The notes beneath the pieces were generated by a model. The model did no database searches. It had not been told where the DNA came from and saw only the letters and a program-made list of their open reading frames with translations. DNA of 17,271 nt from positions 1 to 17,271 of the forward strand of contig CAZYYM010000077.1 in NCBI GenBank assembly GCA_964651385.1. The letters run 5' to 3'. Origin of the DNA: GCA-001735895 sp964651385. Lineage in GTDB: Bacteria; Pseudomonadota; Gammaproteobacteria; GCA-001735895. Below, in pieces: positions 1 to 8,515 of this stretch. The position numbers were made by a program, and so were the translations under genes. How positions within the stretch are numbered: the stretch's first letter is position 1; every line of letters starts with the position of its first letter.

Positions 1-192
1 GCTAGATTTGTTGATGAATACTATCGACTGTTTGACTTACAAATTCCTTACCACTTTTGGCGGGCCCATCCGCTATCAAGGTTCACTTGGCAGCATTCGA
101 TTCACTTTCGTTTGGGCCGAATATCCTGCCTTTTAAAACAGCTTTACAAAATTACTGGGCTTCAATTTCTATACGCTCAACACCGGCAGTGA
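1..192 (+). CDS. Possible C-terminal fragment of an unidentified protein (left edge)
   Basis: Frame 1 is open from the window edge for 63 codons and stops with TGA at 190-192. The predicted peptide is rich in aromatic residues and His (for example FVDEYYRLFDLQIPYHFW) and I do not recognise it. Against it being a gene: its last 41 bases overlap the convergent gene ending at 152, and an open run of this length is not rare by chance. In favour: no minus-strand frame of comparable length lies in 1-151, so these bases would otherwise be empty. If real, it is the tail of a gene that starts outside the window. Confidence is low. Confidence 0.22.
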   Translation, partial: ARFVDEYYRLFDLQIPYHFWRAHPLSRFTWQHSIHFRLGRISCLLKQLYKITGLQFLYAQHRQ

Positions 193-523
193 ATATCTTA
201 CGGCCCTCCAGCGTGGTAAAACTATTATTCTGCACATCCGCACGGTGCGCTTGATAACTGGTTTTTTCACCACTTTGCGTATTGATTACATGCACAGTAA
301 CCAGAGCATTCTTATCCCATAGATCTACCACGGTCATAATTATTGCCGCCAGCACCATTATCGCCATGAATGACCAGGCTCCCCGCCTGAGTAGCTTCTG
401 GCGTTCCTGATTTTCTTTACTGACAATTGTCTTGATTTTAACTTTCGTATGGTCACGTCTGGCTGAAATCACCCAGATACAGGCCATAATAACACCGAGC
501 GTGACCAGTATTTTAGTTAGCAT
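152..523 (-). CDS. Small two-helix membrane protein of unknown function, last gene of the iron-uptake operon
   Basis: The protein has 123 residues and I do not recognise a family. Visible parts: a hydrophobic N-terminal helix (about residues 3-20), a basic, charged stretch (21-48), a second hydrophobic helix (about 49-66) and a soluble C-terminal part of about 55 residues with alternating polar and hydrophobic residues that suggests a small beta domain. The start ATG at 521-523 is chosen because AGGA lies 8 bases upstream and the gene then overlaps the end of fbpC by only 11 bases; a longer reading from 568 would run far into fbpC and lacks such a site. The overlap with the ATPase gene suggests translational coupling and a role linked to the transporter or its membrane environment, but that is inference from position alone. 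No strong terminator is visible after its stop codon. Confidence 0.72.
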   Translation of the reverse strand: MLTKILVTLGVIMACIWVISARRDHTKVKIKTIVSKENQERQKLLRRGAWSFMAIMVLAAIIMTVVDLWDKNALVTVHVINTQSGEKTSYQAHRADVQNNSFTTLEGRKIFTAGVERIEIEAQ

Positions 524-1580
524 TGATAGTTTCCTGAATCCGGTCAAATACCACCAGGTGATCGACATGCAGTCTTATGCCGATGCGTTCATTGATTCGA
601 TGATTGTGATGGCTCGGAGCCAGGCACAATATTTCGGTACCGCTATCGGTTCGTAAAAAATACAGAAAGTCCGCCCCTCGAAAAGCCTTTTCTACTACGA
701 TGGCGCTTTCATCGGAGTAGTCGTCGTGCAAAACATCATCAGGTCGAATCAATACGTCGACCACTGATCCAGTCTCGACAGGAATCGGGTTATCACTGCT
801 AATGACGCCAAGCTCGGTTTTCACGGTAAAACCACCAACCACTTCTGCCGGAATGATAACGCCCTGCCCGATAAAATCGGCGACAAACCGATTGCCGGGT
901 CGATGGTATAAATTATAACCTGAATCCTGCTGTACGATTCTACCCTCATTGATCACACATATTTTATCGGCAATCGCAAAGGCCTCGTATTGATCGTGGG
1001 TCACCAATATAGCAGTAACACTCTCCTGCTTCAGTATATTGCGTACTTCTCGGGCGAGCTGCTCACGCAACTCCACATCCATGCTCGAAAACGGTTCATC
1101 CATCAACAGGATTCCTGGCCTCGGCGCCATTGCTCTCGCCAACGCCACACGTTGCTGCTGACCACCGGAAAGTTGGTGCGGGTAGGCCTGACCCGAAGCC
1201 GGCATACCGACCATGGCGAGCAATTCCTGAACACGTGCTTGTTGTTGGCCTGGCTTCCAGGTACGCAGCCCAAAACGAATATTGTCGGCCACCGACATAT
1301 TGGGAAATAATGCAAAATCCTGGAACACCATGCCAATGTTACGTTTTTCCGTCGGCATGCAAAAGCCAGCTGCACTGAATACGACATGATCAACCAGAAT
1401 AGTCCCGCCGGTCACGGCTTCGAAACCGGCAACAGCCCTCAAAACAGTTGTTTTGCCGCATCCACTAGGACCCAGCATACAACCGATCTCACCCGGTTCT
1501 ACGGTAAAACTTATCTGGTTTAAAACCTGATTGTCGCCGTAACTGACATTAACATTCTGGACATCGAGTTGCGATTTCAT
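513..1580 (-). CDS. fbpC: Fe(III) ABC transporter, ATP-binding protein
   Basis: This is the ATPase subunit that powers Fe3+ import through the FbpB permease at the cytoplasmic face of the inner membrane. The 355-residue protein shows the full ABC set: Walker A GPSGCGKT (37-44), Q-loop Gln87, signature LSGGQ (137-141), Walker B ILLMDEP (157-163) and the switch His195. About 130 residues after the nucleotide-binding domain fit the TOBE-type regulatory region of the FbpC/PotA-like subfamily, which separates it from the shorter thiamine ATPase ThiQ. The start ATG overlaps the stop of fbpB in ATGA (1577-1580), the usual sign of translational coupling. Its own 3' end overlaps the following small membrane-protein gene by 11 bases. 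The substrate assignment rests mainly on the neighbouring binding protein, because ATPases of this group serve several substrates. Confidence 0.93.
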   Translation of the reverse strand: MKSQLDVQNVNVSYGDNQVLNQISFTVEPGEIGCMLGPSGCGKTTVLRAVAGFEAVTGGTILVDHVVFSAAGFCMPTEKRNIGMVFQDFALFPNMSVADNIRFGLRTWKPGQQQARVQELLAMVGMPASGQAYPHQLSGGQQQRVALARAMAPRPGILLMDEPFSSMDVELREQLAREVRNILKQESVTAILVTHDQYEAFAIADKICVINEGRIVQQDSGYNLYHRPGNRFVADFIGQGVIIPAEVVGGFTVKTELGVISSDNPIPVETGSVVDVLIRPDDVLHDDYSDESAIVVEKAFRGADFLYFLRTDSGTEILCLAPSHHNHRINERIGIRLHVDHLVVFDRIQETINAN

Positions 1581-3268
1581 GAACCTGCTCTCGAACTGGA
1601 AATACTTCTGCTGAGCAGCATAACAGGTATCAATCCAACGGCAACAATCATCAGAGCGGCCGTAGAAGATTCTGCCAGACGCTCATCCGCTGCGAGTTCA
1701 AACACGCGCACCGCCAAAGTATTAAAATTGAACGGCCGCAAAATCAGCGTAGCCGGCAACTCTTTCATCACGTCTACAAAGACTATCAACAATGCTGTCA
1801 AAACCGAACCTTTCATAATGGGTAAATGGACCTTGAATAAAATCTGCCCGGGTCGATATCCGAGCGATCGCGCAGCATCATCCATTGAATGTTTAATCTT
1901 TCCGAGCCCGGCTTCGATCGATTGAATCGAGACTGCCAGAAATCGCACCATATAGGCGAACATGACCGCAAACAAACTTCCGCTGAGTAACAATCCACTG
2001 GAAAAATCGTAATGTTCGCGCAGATAAGCATCGAGACTGTTATCAAACCATGCAAAGGGAATAATCACGCCGACGGCAACGACCGTACCGGGAATCGCAT
2101 AACCGGTAGCGACAATACGGATTGAAGCGGCTACCGACTTGCCACCGATGATGCGTTTACCGTAAGCCATAAATAATGCCAGCAATACCGCAAATACTGA
2201 AGCACTCGCCGCGAGAGAAACACTATGGATAGTCAATTTTATAAACGAATCATCAACCATCTCGGCATAGGTATCGACTGCCCAGAATCCGAGTTGAGAG
2301 GCAGGTACTATAAACCCCAGCAGTAAAGGCATTAGACAGGCAAAAAAAGCAATCCAGCCTTTTATACCGGCGAGTTTATATTCAGGCAATTGCTGATATC
2401 GATCACTGCTGTGATGATATTGTGCCTGACGACGCGAAGCACGTTCGGTTAAGCCCAGCGTAAATACAAATAACAGTAAAATTGCCGCCAGTTTAGCGGC
2501 AGCCGAACTATCACCCAGACCGAACCAGGTTCTGAAGATACCCGTGGTGAATACGCCAAGCCCGAAATACGATACCGTACCATAATCGGCCAGCGTTTCC
2601 ATTAAAGCCAGCGACATGCCGGCAACAATTGCGGGACGCGCCAATGGCAACGCCACACGATAAAAACTGCTCCACAGGTTACATCCGAGTGTTCTGCTCA
2701 CTTCTAAGACACAAACCGACTGATCCAGAAATGCCGCTCGGGCGAGCAGGTAAACATAAGGAAACAGGACAAAAGAAAGCATAGCGATTGCACCGCCAAT
2801 CGAGCGAATTTCGGGAAAGAAATAATCGCCATATCCCCAGCCCGTCCATTCTCGAATCAGAGATTGTACCGGGCCAGAGAAATCAAACAGGCCGGTATAA
2901 GTATAGGCAATAATATAGGCCGGCATTGCCAGAGGCAATAACAATGCCCAGGAAAAAATTCGTTTGCCGGGAAATTGACAAACACTGGTCAACCAGGCAC
3001 AGGTTACACCAATGGAAAAAGTTCCAATTCCGACACCGACCATTAGTAAGGCGGAATTGGTTAGATAATTAATAAGAACTGTATCTAGCAGGTGCTGCCA
3101 GATTTCGGAGGCAGGTCGCGTCAGGAAACTGGCAATGGTTAAAATAGGCACGGAAAAAAACAGCGCCGTTAAAATAATTGCAGGTTTCCATAATCGATCC
3201 AGTATCGATCGCTTGCTTAGTTGTAGACCATTGCCCTGAAACATGTTTGTCTGTAATTTCCGGTTCAC
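1577..3268 (-). CDS. fbpB: Fe(III) ABC transporter, fused two-domain permease
   Basis: This inner-membrane channel receives ferric iron from FbpA. The 563-residue protein is an internal duplication of two permease domains of about six helices each. Each half carries an EAA loop that docks on the ATPase: LEVSRTLGCN...LPLARP near 188-212 and DDAARSLGY...LPIMKG near 463-487. A polar linker (about 274-303) joins the halves. This tandem architecture is typical of FbpB/SfuB and of ThiP; the neighbouring FbpA-type binding protein and long ATPase favour iron. The longest reading starts at GTG (3266-3268); an in-frame ATG at 3242-3244, which removes eight residues, is equally plausible because neither has a clear Shine-Dalgarno sequence. 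The stop overlaps the fbpC start by 4 bases. The gene is separated from fbpA by about 88 bases that contain a small hairpin. Confidence 0.92.
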   Translation of the reverse strand: MNRKLQTNMFQGNGLQLSKRSILDRLWKPAIILTALFFSVPILTIASFLTRPASEIWQHLLDTVLINYLTNSALLMVGVGIGTFSIGVTCAWLTSVCQFPGKRIFSWALLLPLAMPAYIIAYTYTGLFDFSGPVQSLIREWTGWGYGDYFFPEIRSIGGAIAMLSFVLFPYVYLLARAAFLDQSVCVLEVSRTLGCNLWSSFYRVALPLARPAIVAGMSLALMETLADYGTVSYFGLGVFTTGIFRTWFGLGDSSAAAKLAAILLLFVFTLGLTERASRRQAQYHHSSDRYQQLPEYKLAGIKGWIAFFACLMPLLLGFIVPASQLGFWAVDTYAEMVDDSFIKLTIHSVSLAASASVFAVLLALFMAYGKRIIGGKSVAASIRIVATGYAIPGTVVAVGVIIPFAWFDNSLDAYLREHYDFSSGLLLSGSLFAVMFAYMVRFLAVSIQSIEAGLGKIKHSMDDAARSLGYRPGQILFKVHLPIMKGSVLTALLIVFVDVMKELPATLILRPFNFNTLAVRVFELAADERLAESSTAALMIVAVGLIPVMLLSRSISSSRAGS

Positions 3269-3285
3269 CAGACTCGTAAAGGGGC

Positions 3286-3301
3286 GAGGATCATAATCCT
3301 C
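3286..3301 (-). other. Small hairpin between fbpA and fbpB
   Basis: On the transcribed strand GAGGAT, loop TATG, ATCCTC forms a perfect 6-bp stem in the gap after fbpA. It is not followed by a T-run, so it does not look like a full terminator. Hairpins at this place in binding-protein transporter operons are known to protect the upstream message and raise binding protein over permease; that role here is inference. Confidence 0.4.
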
Positions 3302-3356
3302 TGCCTGATAAACAACAATACTTTACTAGCCACTACTGTATAAAAAGGTTACTCGA

Positions 3357-4376
3357 TTACTGCCAGCCGGCTTTATCCATAATTTTGACGGCTTCAGCGT
3401 TTAACTCGCCTAGTCTCGACAGGTTGAGAGAATCCGATTTAAAGTCACCCCAGCTTTTCAACAATGGAATTACTGCCACATCTTTAACTACCGGATATTC
3501 ATAATTAACATTGCCATACCAGTTCTGAGATTCGGCATTTAACAGGAATTCGATCAAACGTACCGCGTTGTCTTTATTTTTAGAATATTTGCTTATGGCT
3601 GCGCCACTGACATTGACATGCGTGCCGCGATCATTTTGATTCGGCCAATAAATTGCCATTTTTTCCGCCGCCTGAACCTGTGCAACATCATTATTATTGA
3701 GCATATTTGCGTAGTAATAGGTATTTGCCACCGCGATATCACACTGACCAGCGGCGGCGGCCTTGATTTGATCTCGATCTCCACCATTGGGTTTGCGTGC
3801 AAGATTTTTAACGAGCCCGGTGGCCCATTTTAAAGTTTCAGCTTTGCCTCTTGCGGAAATCATCGAAGCGACGAGTGACTGGTTATAAATATTGCCTGAA
3901 CCACGAATACAGATACGCTTTTTCCATTGCGGATTGGCAAGGTCTTCGTAACTCGACAATTGATCGGGTTTTACACGATCTTTGGCATAAAAAATCACAC
4001 GTGCTCGCTGTGATAGTCCAACCCACAGGCCATCGATGTCGCGCAAATGCGCCGGTACAGTTTCCGAGACTAAATCACTATCGATGGGTTGCAATAAATT
4101 TGCCTGCTTGGCGCGGAATAATCGGCCTGCATCCGTCGTGATTAAAATATCAGCGGGTGTATTTCGACCCTCGTTTACCATTCGAGTTAGAAGCTTATCT
4201 GCCTTTGCCGTAATTAAATTGGTTTTGATCCCCGTTTCAGCGCTAAACTTATCGAGTAAGGGTTTAATCAAATTTTCCTTACGGGCAGAATAAACGTTAA
4301 CCTCGGCAGCAATTAAATTGAATGAAAAAGTGGCCATCACCAGGATAAGGATAATAGCTCGAATAATTAGGTACAT
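3357..4376 (-). CDS. fbpA: Periplasmic Fe(III)-binding protein of an ABC transporter
   Basis: This is the ferric-ion receptor of the FbpABC importer. From the ATG at 4374-4376 the precursor has 339 residues: a hydrophobic signal peptide (about 1-24, ending ...NLIAA) and a mature protein beginning EVNVYSARKE, the usual opening of FbpA/FutA proteins. The consecutive tyrosines in NTYYYANML (220-222 of this reading) correspond to the iron-liganding tyrosine pair of the family. An earlier in-frame ATG at 4430 would put 18 polar residues before the signal peptide and overlap the likely promoter, so it was not chosen. A weak AAGAG lies upstream of the chosen start. The gene is first in a minus-strand operon with fbpB and fbpC and is preceded by a Fur-like operator, which fits iron repression. 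Other oxyanion or thiamine binding proteins share the fold, but the tyrosine cluster favours iron. Confidence 0.92.
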   Translation of the reverse strand: MYLIIRAIILILVMATFSFNLIAAEVNVYSARKENLIKPLLDKFSAETGIKTNLITAKADKLLTRMVNEGRNTPADILITTDAGRLFRAKQANLLQPIDSDLVSETVPAHLRDIDGLWVGLSQRARVIFYAKDRVKPDQLSSYEDLANPQWKKRICIRGSGNIYNQSLVASMISARGKAETLKWATGLVKNLARKPNGGDRDQIKAAAAGQCDIAVANTYYYANMLNNNDVAQVQAAEKMAIYWPNQNDRGTHVNVSGAAISKYSKNKDNAVRLIEFLLNAESQNWYGNVNYEYPVVKDVAVIPLLKSWGDFKSDSLNLSRLGELNAEAVKIMDKAGWQ

Positions 4377-4446
4377 GAATTTTGTGCTCTTAATTACCTT
4401 AAGGTGTAAACAATCGGTGGACGGAATCATAGCTTATTCAACTGTT

Positions 4447-4475
4447 AATATAAATAATAATGTTTCTCATTTAGA
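4447..4475 (-). promoter_or_regulatory. Putative promoter of fbpABC
   Basis: Reading toward fbpA, a -10-like TATATT occupies 4447-4452, with only a weak -35 region (TCTAAA at 4470-4475, 17 bases away). The Fur-box-like sequence fills the spacer, where bound repressor would block RNA polymerase. No other good -10 is seen between here and the fbpA start. The promoter call is tentative. Confidence 0.4.
4453..4471 (-). promoter_or_regulatory. Fur-box-like operator in front of fbpA
   Basis: On the minus strand the 19 bases AATGAGAAACATTATTATT match 16 of 19 positions of the palindromic Fur consensus AATGATAATCATTATCATT. The region is AT-rich, which raises the chance of random matches, but the position over the fbpA promoter, upstream of a ferric-iron importer, is where Fur sites are expected. 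Under iron-replete conditions Fur-Fe2+ would repress fbpABC and the small membrane-protein gene behind it. The same site is only 25 bases upstream of the glnE start on the other strand. Confidence 0.6.
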
Positions 4476-4496
4476 TTTAAATTAGAGATTATTTAA

Positions 4497-7331
4497 TTGA
4501 TCAATCACCTACTCAGTGCAGAAGACCTTTACCGTTGGCAAGAGTTACACAATCACTTGCTGGAAAGCGAATACGACGCCAATTTTATTGAATCTATTCA
4601 ACGAGTTGTCATTGCAAGCTCCTATGCGCTCAACCATTTATCGCGCCGACCAGAGTTGTTAAACGACCTTGCAGGACTAGAAACATTCAATCTCGATGAT
4701 TTCCCCGAAATTATAGATAAAGTCCAGCCCGTTGAACTGATCTCGGTCAAAAAAAAGCTCCGCCAATTCCGCCATTTAAAACTGATCCAGATCATATATC
4801 TTGATGTTGCCAAGCAGGCTGCACTTCGAGACTGTTTGAGACATCTTAGCGATCTCGCCGATCTTCTGATCAAACAGGCCTTACTCGCCTGCCATAAGCA
4901 ACTGGCCGATAAACACGGACAACCCCTCGATGCGAATGGCGAACCCATGCAACTTAATATCATTGCTATGGGAAAACTCGGCGGTCGGGAGTTAAATTTT
5001 TCGTCGGATATTGATCTGATTTGCTGCTATGCAAACGATGGCGAGTTAAAGGGTCTCGGCCACCTCAGCTATCAGGAGTTTTTTACACGCGCAGTACGCC
5101 TGCTTTCCCAATGCCTCAATGAAAACACAGAGGATGAATTTGTCTACCGCGTCGATTTAAGGTTGCGTCCCTGGGGCGATTCCGGACCCGTAGCACTGAG
5201 CCATGCAGGGCTCGAACATTATTACCAGTTACATGGGCGCGAATGGGAACAATACGCCATGGTAAAAGCCAGAGTCATTACCGGCAGTGAGTCTGATCGG
5301 TCCTGTTTGGCATCGATATTCAAACCTTTTGTCTACCGCAAATATCACGATTACCGTGTATTCGAAGGGTTGGCTTCACTCAAAGACAAAATCAACCAGC
5401 AGGCAAAATCTCGCGGTATGCGCGAAAATATCAAACTCGGACCCGGCGGCATTCGCGAAATAGAATTTTTCGTTCAGGCTTTTCAGATCTTGAAAGGTGG
5501 TCGTAACAATCAATTACAAACGACCGAAATTTATCATTGCTTCGAAATACTGGAGAAGCAGGCCATCATTGCCGTGGAAACCGTCCATGACCTGCGCCGG
5601 GCTTATCATTATCTGCGTGTATTGGAAAACAGAATCCAAATGATGGCCGATGAACAAACCCATAATCTGCCCGAGGACGAATTATCGCAAAACCGCCTAG
5701 CCAGTACGATGTCAGTCGAAAACTGGCAAGCAATCGAACAACAGCAACATTCCTATCGAATAATGGTCAGTGAACACTTCAATGAACTGTTTAAACGTGA
5801 AAACCAACACGATGACAATCAGCAAAGCCAACCTGACATTATCATCGACGATAATCTAAGCGTAGAGGCCAATCAATCGCTGCAGATTGAATTTATCCAC
5901 TCACTGGGTATAAAGTCTGCCGAAGATATTCAACTCCGACTCAATACTTTTTTTCAGGCAAAGGCCTGGGGTTTCATGTCGGCCAGGGCCAAGCAGCGCT
6001 TCACTGCGCTGCTTCCGAAATTGCTACGCTCACTTGTCGACAGCGATCAACCCATTGCATTACTCGAGCGGTTGCTCAATCTGTTTTCCTCGATTGCCGG
6101 TCGTAGTGTTTACTTTGAATTGTTGCATCAAAGCGATATCCTGTTGGTTAAACTCTGCGATCTGTTCGATAAGAGCGAATGGATAGCCGAGGAAGTTGCC
6201 CGCTATCCGATGCTGCTGGAGCAGTTAATCCAGAGCGGTAATTTTTATGAGCGATTCGATCGAACAGCGCTGGAAAATAATCTCCGCCAGCGACTCGAAA
6301 ACGTTATCGACGACATCGAGCTTGAAATCGACGTTTTACGTCTGTTTAAACGCGAACAAACCATTACCATAGCCACGGCAGAGTTAGCCGAAGAAATCAG
6401 TACCATTGAGGTCGGTTACTATTTATCCGAATTGGCAGAAATACTGTTAAATGCGGTTTATCACCTCGCACGAAAAACAGTCGAAAGCCAGTACGGTCTG
6501 CCACAATACGAAGTAAACAACCAAGTTTTCAATGCTGATTTCGCCGTCATAGGCTATGGCACACTCGGCAGCCACGAATTGCACTACCAGTCCGATCTCG
6601 ATATTATTTTCCTGCATAATTCCCGCGGCAAAGCCCAGCAAAGTAGCGGCCCGAAAGTTATCGATAACAGTTTTTATTTCGCCCGTCTGGCGCAGAAGAT
6701 TATTTCCCTGACCAGCGTTCTCACTGGTTCGGGTAGGCTTTATGAAATTGATTCCAGACTCCGGCCCGAGGGTAGCTCCGGATTGCTGGTATCTTCGACA
6801 CAGGCCTACCAGAAATATCAGCTGGAAAAGGCCTGGACCTGGGAACACCAGGCATTGGTTCGTTCTCGTCTGGTAGTTGGTTCAGAATCCTTCACCAAAA
6901 AATTTCGGGCCATACGCAACAAGATCCTCAGGCTGCCACGCAATGCAGAAAAACTGGCACAGGAAGTCGTCAGTATGCGTGAAAAAATGTACCGGACCAA
7001 GCAACCTGTCGAGAACGAATTGAAAAACCTCAAGCACTCACGCGGTTGTATGATCGATATCGAATTTATGGTGCAATATTGGGTACTGTTACACGCAAAT
7101 AAAATTGGTTCAATATGCTCATATTCTGATAATATTGGTCTTCTCAATGAATTGATCCGGTTAAACGTAATTCCCAGTTCGCAATCACTACTAATTGATA
7201 CTTATCTCTCTTATCACCGATACTTGCATGCAACCGTGTTACAGAATAGGCCCGCTGTCATTGAGTCCGAAGTGATCGAAGCGGATGTAACTCGGGTACT
7301 AAATAGCTGGAAAGAATGTTTCTGTAAATAA
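4497..7331 (+). CDS. glnE: Bifunctional glutamine synthetase adenylyltransferase/adenylyl-removing enzyme
   Basis: GlnE adds AMP to, and removes it from, a tyrosine of glutamine synthetase, switching the enzyme off under nitrogen excess and on under limitation, in response to PII and glutamine. The 944 residues match the usual length (about 945). Two nucleotidyltransferase domains are visible: the deadenylylase half with AMGKLGGRELNFSSDIDLI (157-175) and the adenylylase half with GYGTLGSHELHYQSDLDII (686-704). Each has the G-G/S and DxD pattern, with matching RLRPWG and RLRPEG motifs behind. A central helical linker lies between them. The start is TTG at 4497, directly after an in-frame TAA; the next in-frame TTG is 20 codons later and no ATG occurs until about residue 151, so a non-ATG start is unavoidable. 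The Shine-Dalgarno is weak. ilvE follows after 17 bases. Confidence 0.96.
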   Translation: MINHLLSAEDLYRWQELHNHLLESEYDANFIESIQRVVIASSYALNHLSRRPELLNDLAGLETFNLDDFPEIIDKVQPVELISVKKKLRQFRHLKLIQIIYLDVAKQAALRDCLRHLSDLADLLIKQALLACHKQLADKHGQPLDANGEPMQLNIIAMGKLGGRELNFSSDIDLICCYANDGELKGLGHLSYQEFFTRAVRLLSQCLNENTEDEFVYRVDLRLRPWGDSGPVALSHAGLEHYYQLHGREWEQYAMVKARVITGSESDRSCLASIFKPFVYRKYHDYRVFEGLASLKDKINQQAKSRGMRENIKLGPGGIREIEFFVQAFQILKGGRNNQLQTTEIYHCFEILEKQAIIAVETVHDLRRAYHYLRVLENRIQMMADEQTHNLPEDELSQNRLASTMSVENWQAIEQQQHSYRIMVSEHFNELFKRENQHDDNQQSQPDIIIDDNLSVEANQSLQIEFIHSLGIKSAEDIQLRLNTFFQAKAWGFMSARAKQRFTALLPKLLRSLVDSDQPIALLERLLNLFSSIAGRSVYFELLHQSDILLVKLCDLFDKSEWIAEEVARYPMLLEQLIQSGNFYERFDRTALENNLRQRLENVIDDIELEIDVLRLFKREQTITIATAELAEEISTIEVGYYLSELAEILLNAVYHLARKTVESQYGLPQYEVNNQVFNADFAVIGYGTLGSHELHYQSDLDIIFLHNSRGKAQQSSGPKVIDNSFYFARLAQKIISLTSVLTGSGRLYEIDSRLRPEGSSGLLVSSTQAYQKYQLEKAWTWEHQALVRSRLVVGSESFTKKFRAIRNKILRLPRNAEKLAQEVVSMREKMYRTKQPVENELKNLKHSRGCMIDIEFMVQYWVLLHANKIGSICSYSDNIGLLNELIRLNVIPSSQSLLIDTYLSYHRYLHATVLQNRPAVIESEVIEADVTRVLNSWKECFCK

Positions 7332-7348
7332 CTCAGGAGTAAAACGCA

Positions 7349-8272
7349 ATGTCAATGGCCGATCGCGATGGTCTAATCTGGTTCGATGGTGAAATGATCG
7401 CATGGCGGGATGCAACCGTCCATGTGTTAACCCATACGTTGCACTATGGAATGGGCTGTTTCGAAGGTGTACGTGCCTATCATGCCGATCAAGGTACAGC
7501 GATTTTTGAGCTCGAAGCCCATACCCGCCGCCTGCTTGATTCCTGCAAAATTCTCGGTATGAAAAACCCTTACGGTGCCGATGAGTTAAAGCAGGCTCAA
7601 ATTGCTGCCGTGCGGAAAAATAATCTCGATAGCGCCTATATTCGTCCCATGTGTTTTTACGGTTCCGAAGGCATGGGTCTGAGAGCCGACAACCTCACCG
7701 TACACTGTATAGTTGCTGCCTGGGAATGGGGCGCCTACCTCGGCCAGGAAGCCTTGCAAACGGGCATCCGTATCAAGACTTCATCTTTCACCCGTCACCA
7801 TGTCAATATCGCGGTCACCAAAGCCAAAGCTAATGGCCAGTACATCAATTCGATGATGGCGCTCGGCGAGGCACTCAATGATGGTTACGATGAAGCGCTG
7901 CTACTGGATCCTGAAGGTTATGTTGCTGAAGGTAGCGGCGAGAATATTTTTGTAGTGCGTGACGGAGTTATTTACACACCTGAAGTAACTTCAGCATTGA
8001 ATGGTATTACACGGAAAACTATTTTCATGCTGGCCATTGACGCCGGATATCAGATTGTAGAAAAACGTATTACCCGCGATGAAATCTATATTGCCGATGA
8101 AGCTTTCTTTACCGGTACGGCAGCCGAAGTGACGCCGATCAGTGAACTGGATAATCGGTCTATTGGCAGCGGTTCACGCGGCCCTGTTACCGAACGCCTG
8201 CAATCCGATTACTTTGACCTGGTACACGGTCGCAACGAAAAGCATCTCGATCTATTAACTTTTATTAAGTAA
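7349..8272 (+). CDS. ilvE: Branched-chain-amino-acid aminotransferase
   Basis: This PLP enzyme performs the last step of valine, leucine and isoleucine synthesis, transferring the amino group from glutamate to the branched 2-oxo acids. The 307 residues match the family length. The PLP-binding lysine is Lys160 in KAKANGQYINS; also visible are the class IV aminotransferase motif EGSGENIFVV, the GITR loop and the GTAAEVTPI phosphate-binding region near the C terminus. The start ATG is preceded by AGGAG at a good distance; a second ATG two codons later is possible. The gene lies 17 bases after glnE and 7 bases before the zinc-finger gene, so the three probably form one transcript. D-amino-acid transaminase and aminodeoxychorismate lyase share the fold, but overall similarity to proteobacterial IlvE is strong. 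Confidence 0.96.
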   Translation: MSMADRDGLIWFDGEMIAWRDATVHVLTHTLHYGMGCFEGVRAYHADQGTAIFELEAHTRRLLDSCKILGMKNPYGADELKQAQIAAVRKNNLDSAYIRPMCFYGSEGMGLRADNLTVHCIVAAWEWGAYLGQEALQTGIRIKTSSFTRHHVNIAVTKAKANGQYINSMMALGEALNDGYDEALLLDPEGYVAEGSGENIFVVRDGVIYTPEVTSALNGITRKTIFMLAIDAGYQIVEKRITRDEIYIADEAFFTGTAAEVTPISELDNRSIGSGSRGPVTERLQSDYFDLVHGRNEKHLDLLTFIK

Positions 8273-8279
8273 CTCTATT

Positions 8280-8495
8280 ATGGTAAATCCGAATACTGCT
8301 GCCAAGCAAAGCGAATATAACCAACCAAATACAAAGACTGCTATTGAAGTCAAAGCTGGGGATTTACCGATACACTGCCCGGTATCCGGTTCCAGCCTGT
8401 GGAATTCGCATCCGCGTGTTTATATTCCCGTTGGCGAAAACGGTGGAGAGTCCAAATGTCCCTACTGCGGTACTATTTTTAAGTTACTCGGATAA
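8280..8495 (+). CDS. Small CHCC zinc-finger domain protein
   Basis: The 71-residue protein has a probably disordered N-terminal third and a compact C-terminal domain with Cys33 (HCPVSG), His44 (SHPRVYIP), Cys60 and Cys63 (KCPYCG), the zf-CHCC pattern shared with the mitochondrial complex I subunit NDUFS6. Bacterial members are short and often lie beside ilvE in gammaproteobacteria; their function is not established. The start ATG is 7 bases after the ilvE stop and has no clear Shine-Dalgarno sequence, so coupled translation is likely. A strong terminator begins about 20 bases after the stop, closing the glnE–ilvE transcript. The domain assignment is secure from the spaced ligands; a role in zinc or Fe-S biology would be speculation. 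Confidence 0.88.
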   Translation: MVNPNTAAKQSEYNQPNTKTAIEVKAGDLPIHCPVSGSSLWNSHPRVYIPVGENGGESKCPYCGTIFKLLG

Positions 8496-8515
8496 AACTT
8501 TTACTAACGCCAGAA

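Noticed and set aside
152..4376. Thiamine (ThiBPQ) rather than iron transporter
   Set aside because: The ATPase is about 120 residues longer than ThiQ, the binding protein has the FbpA-type tyrosine cluster, and a Fur-like site rather than a thiamine riboswitch lies upstream.
4377..4430. Longer fbpA reading from the ATG at 4430
   Set aside because: It would put a polar stretch before the signal peptide and lacks a Shine-Dalgarno sequence; the inner ATG gives a normal secreted precursor.
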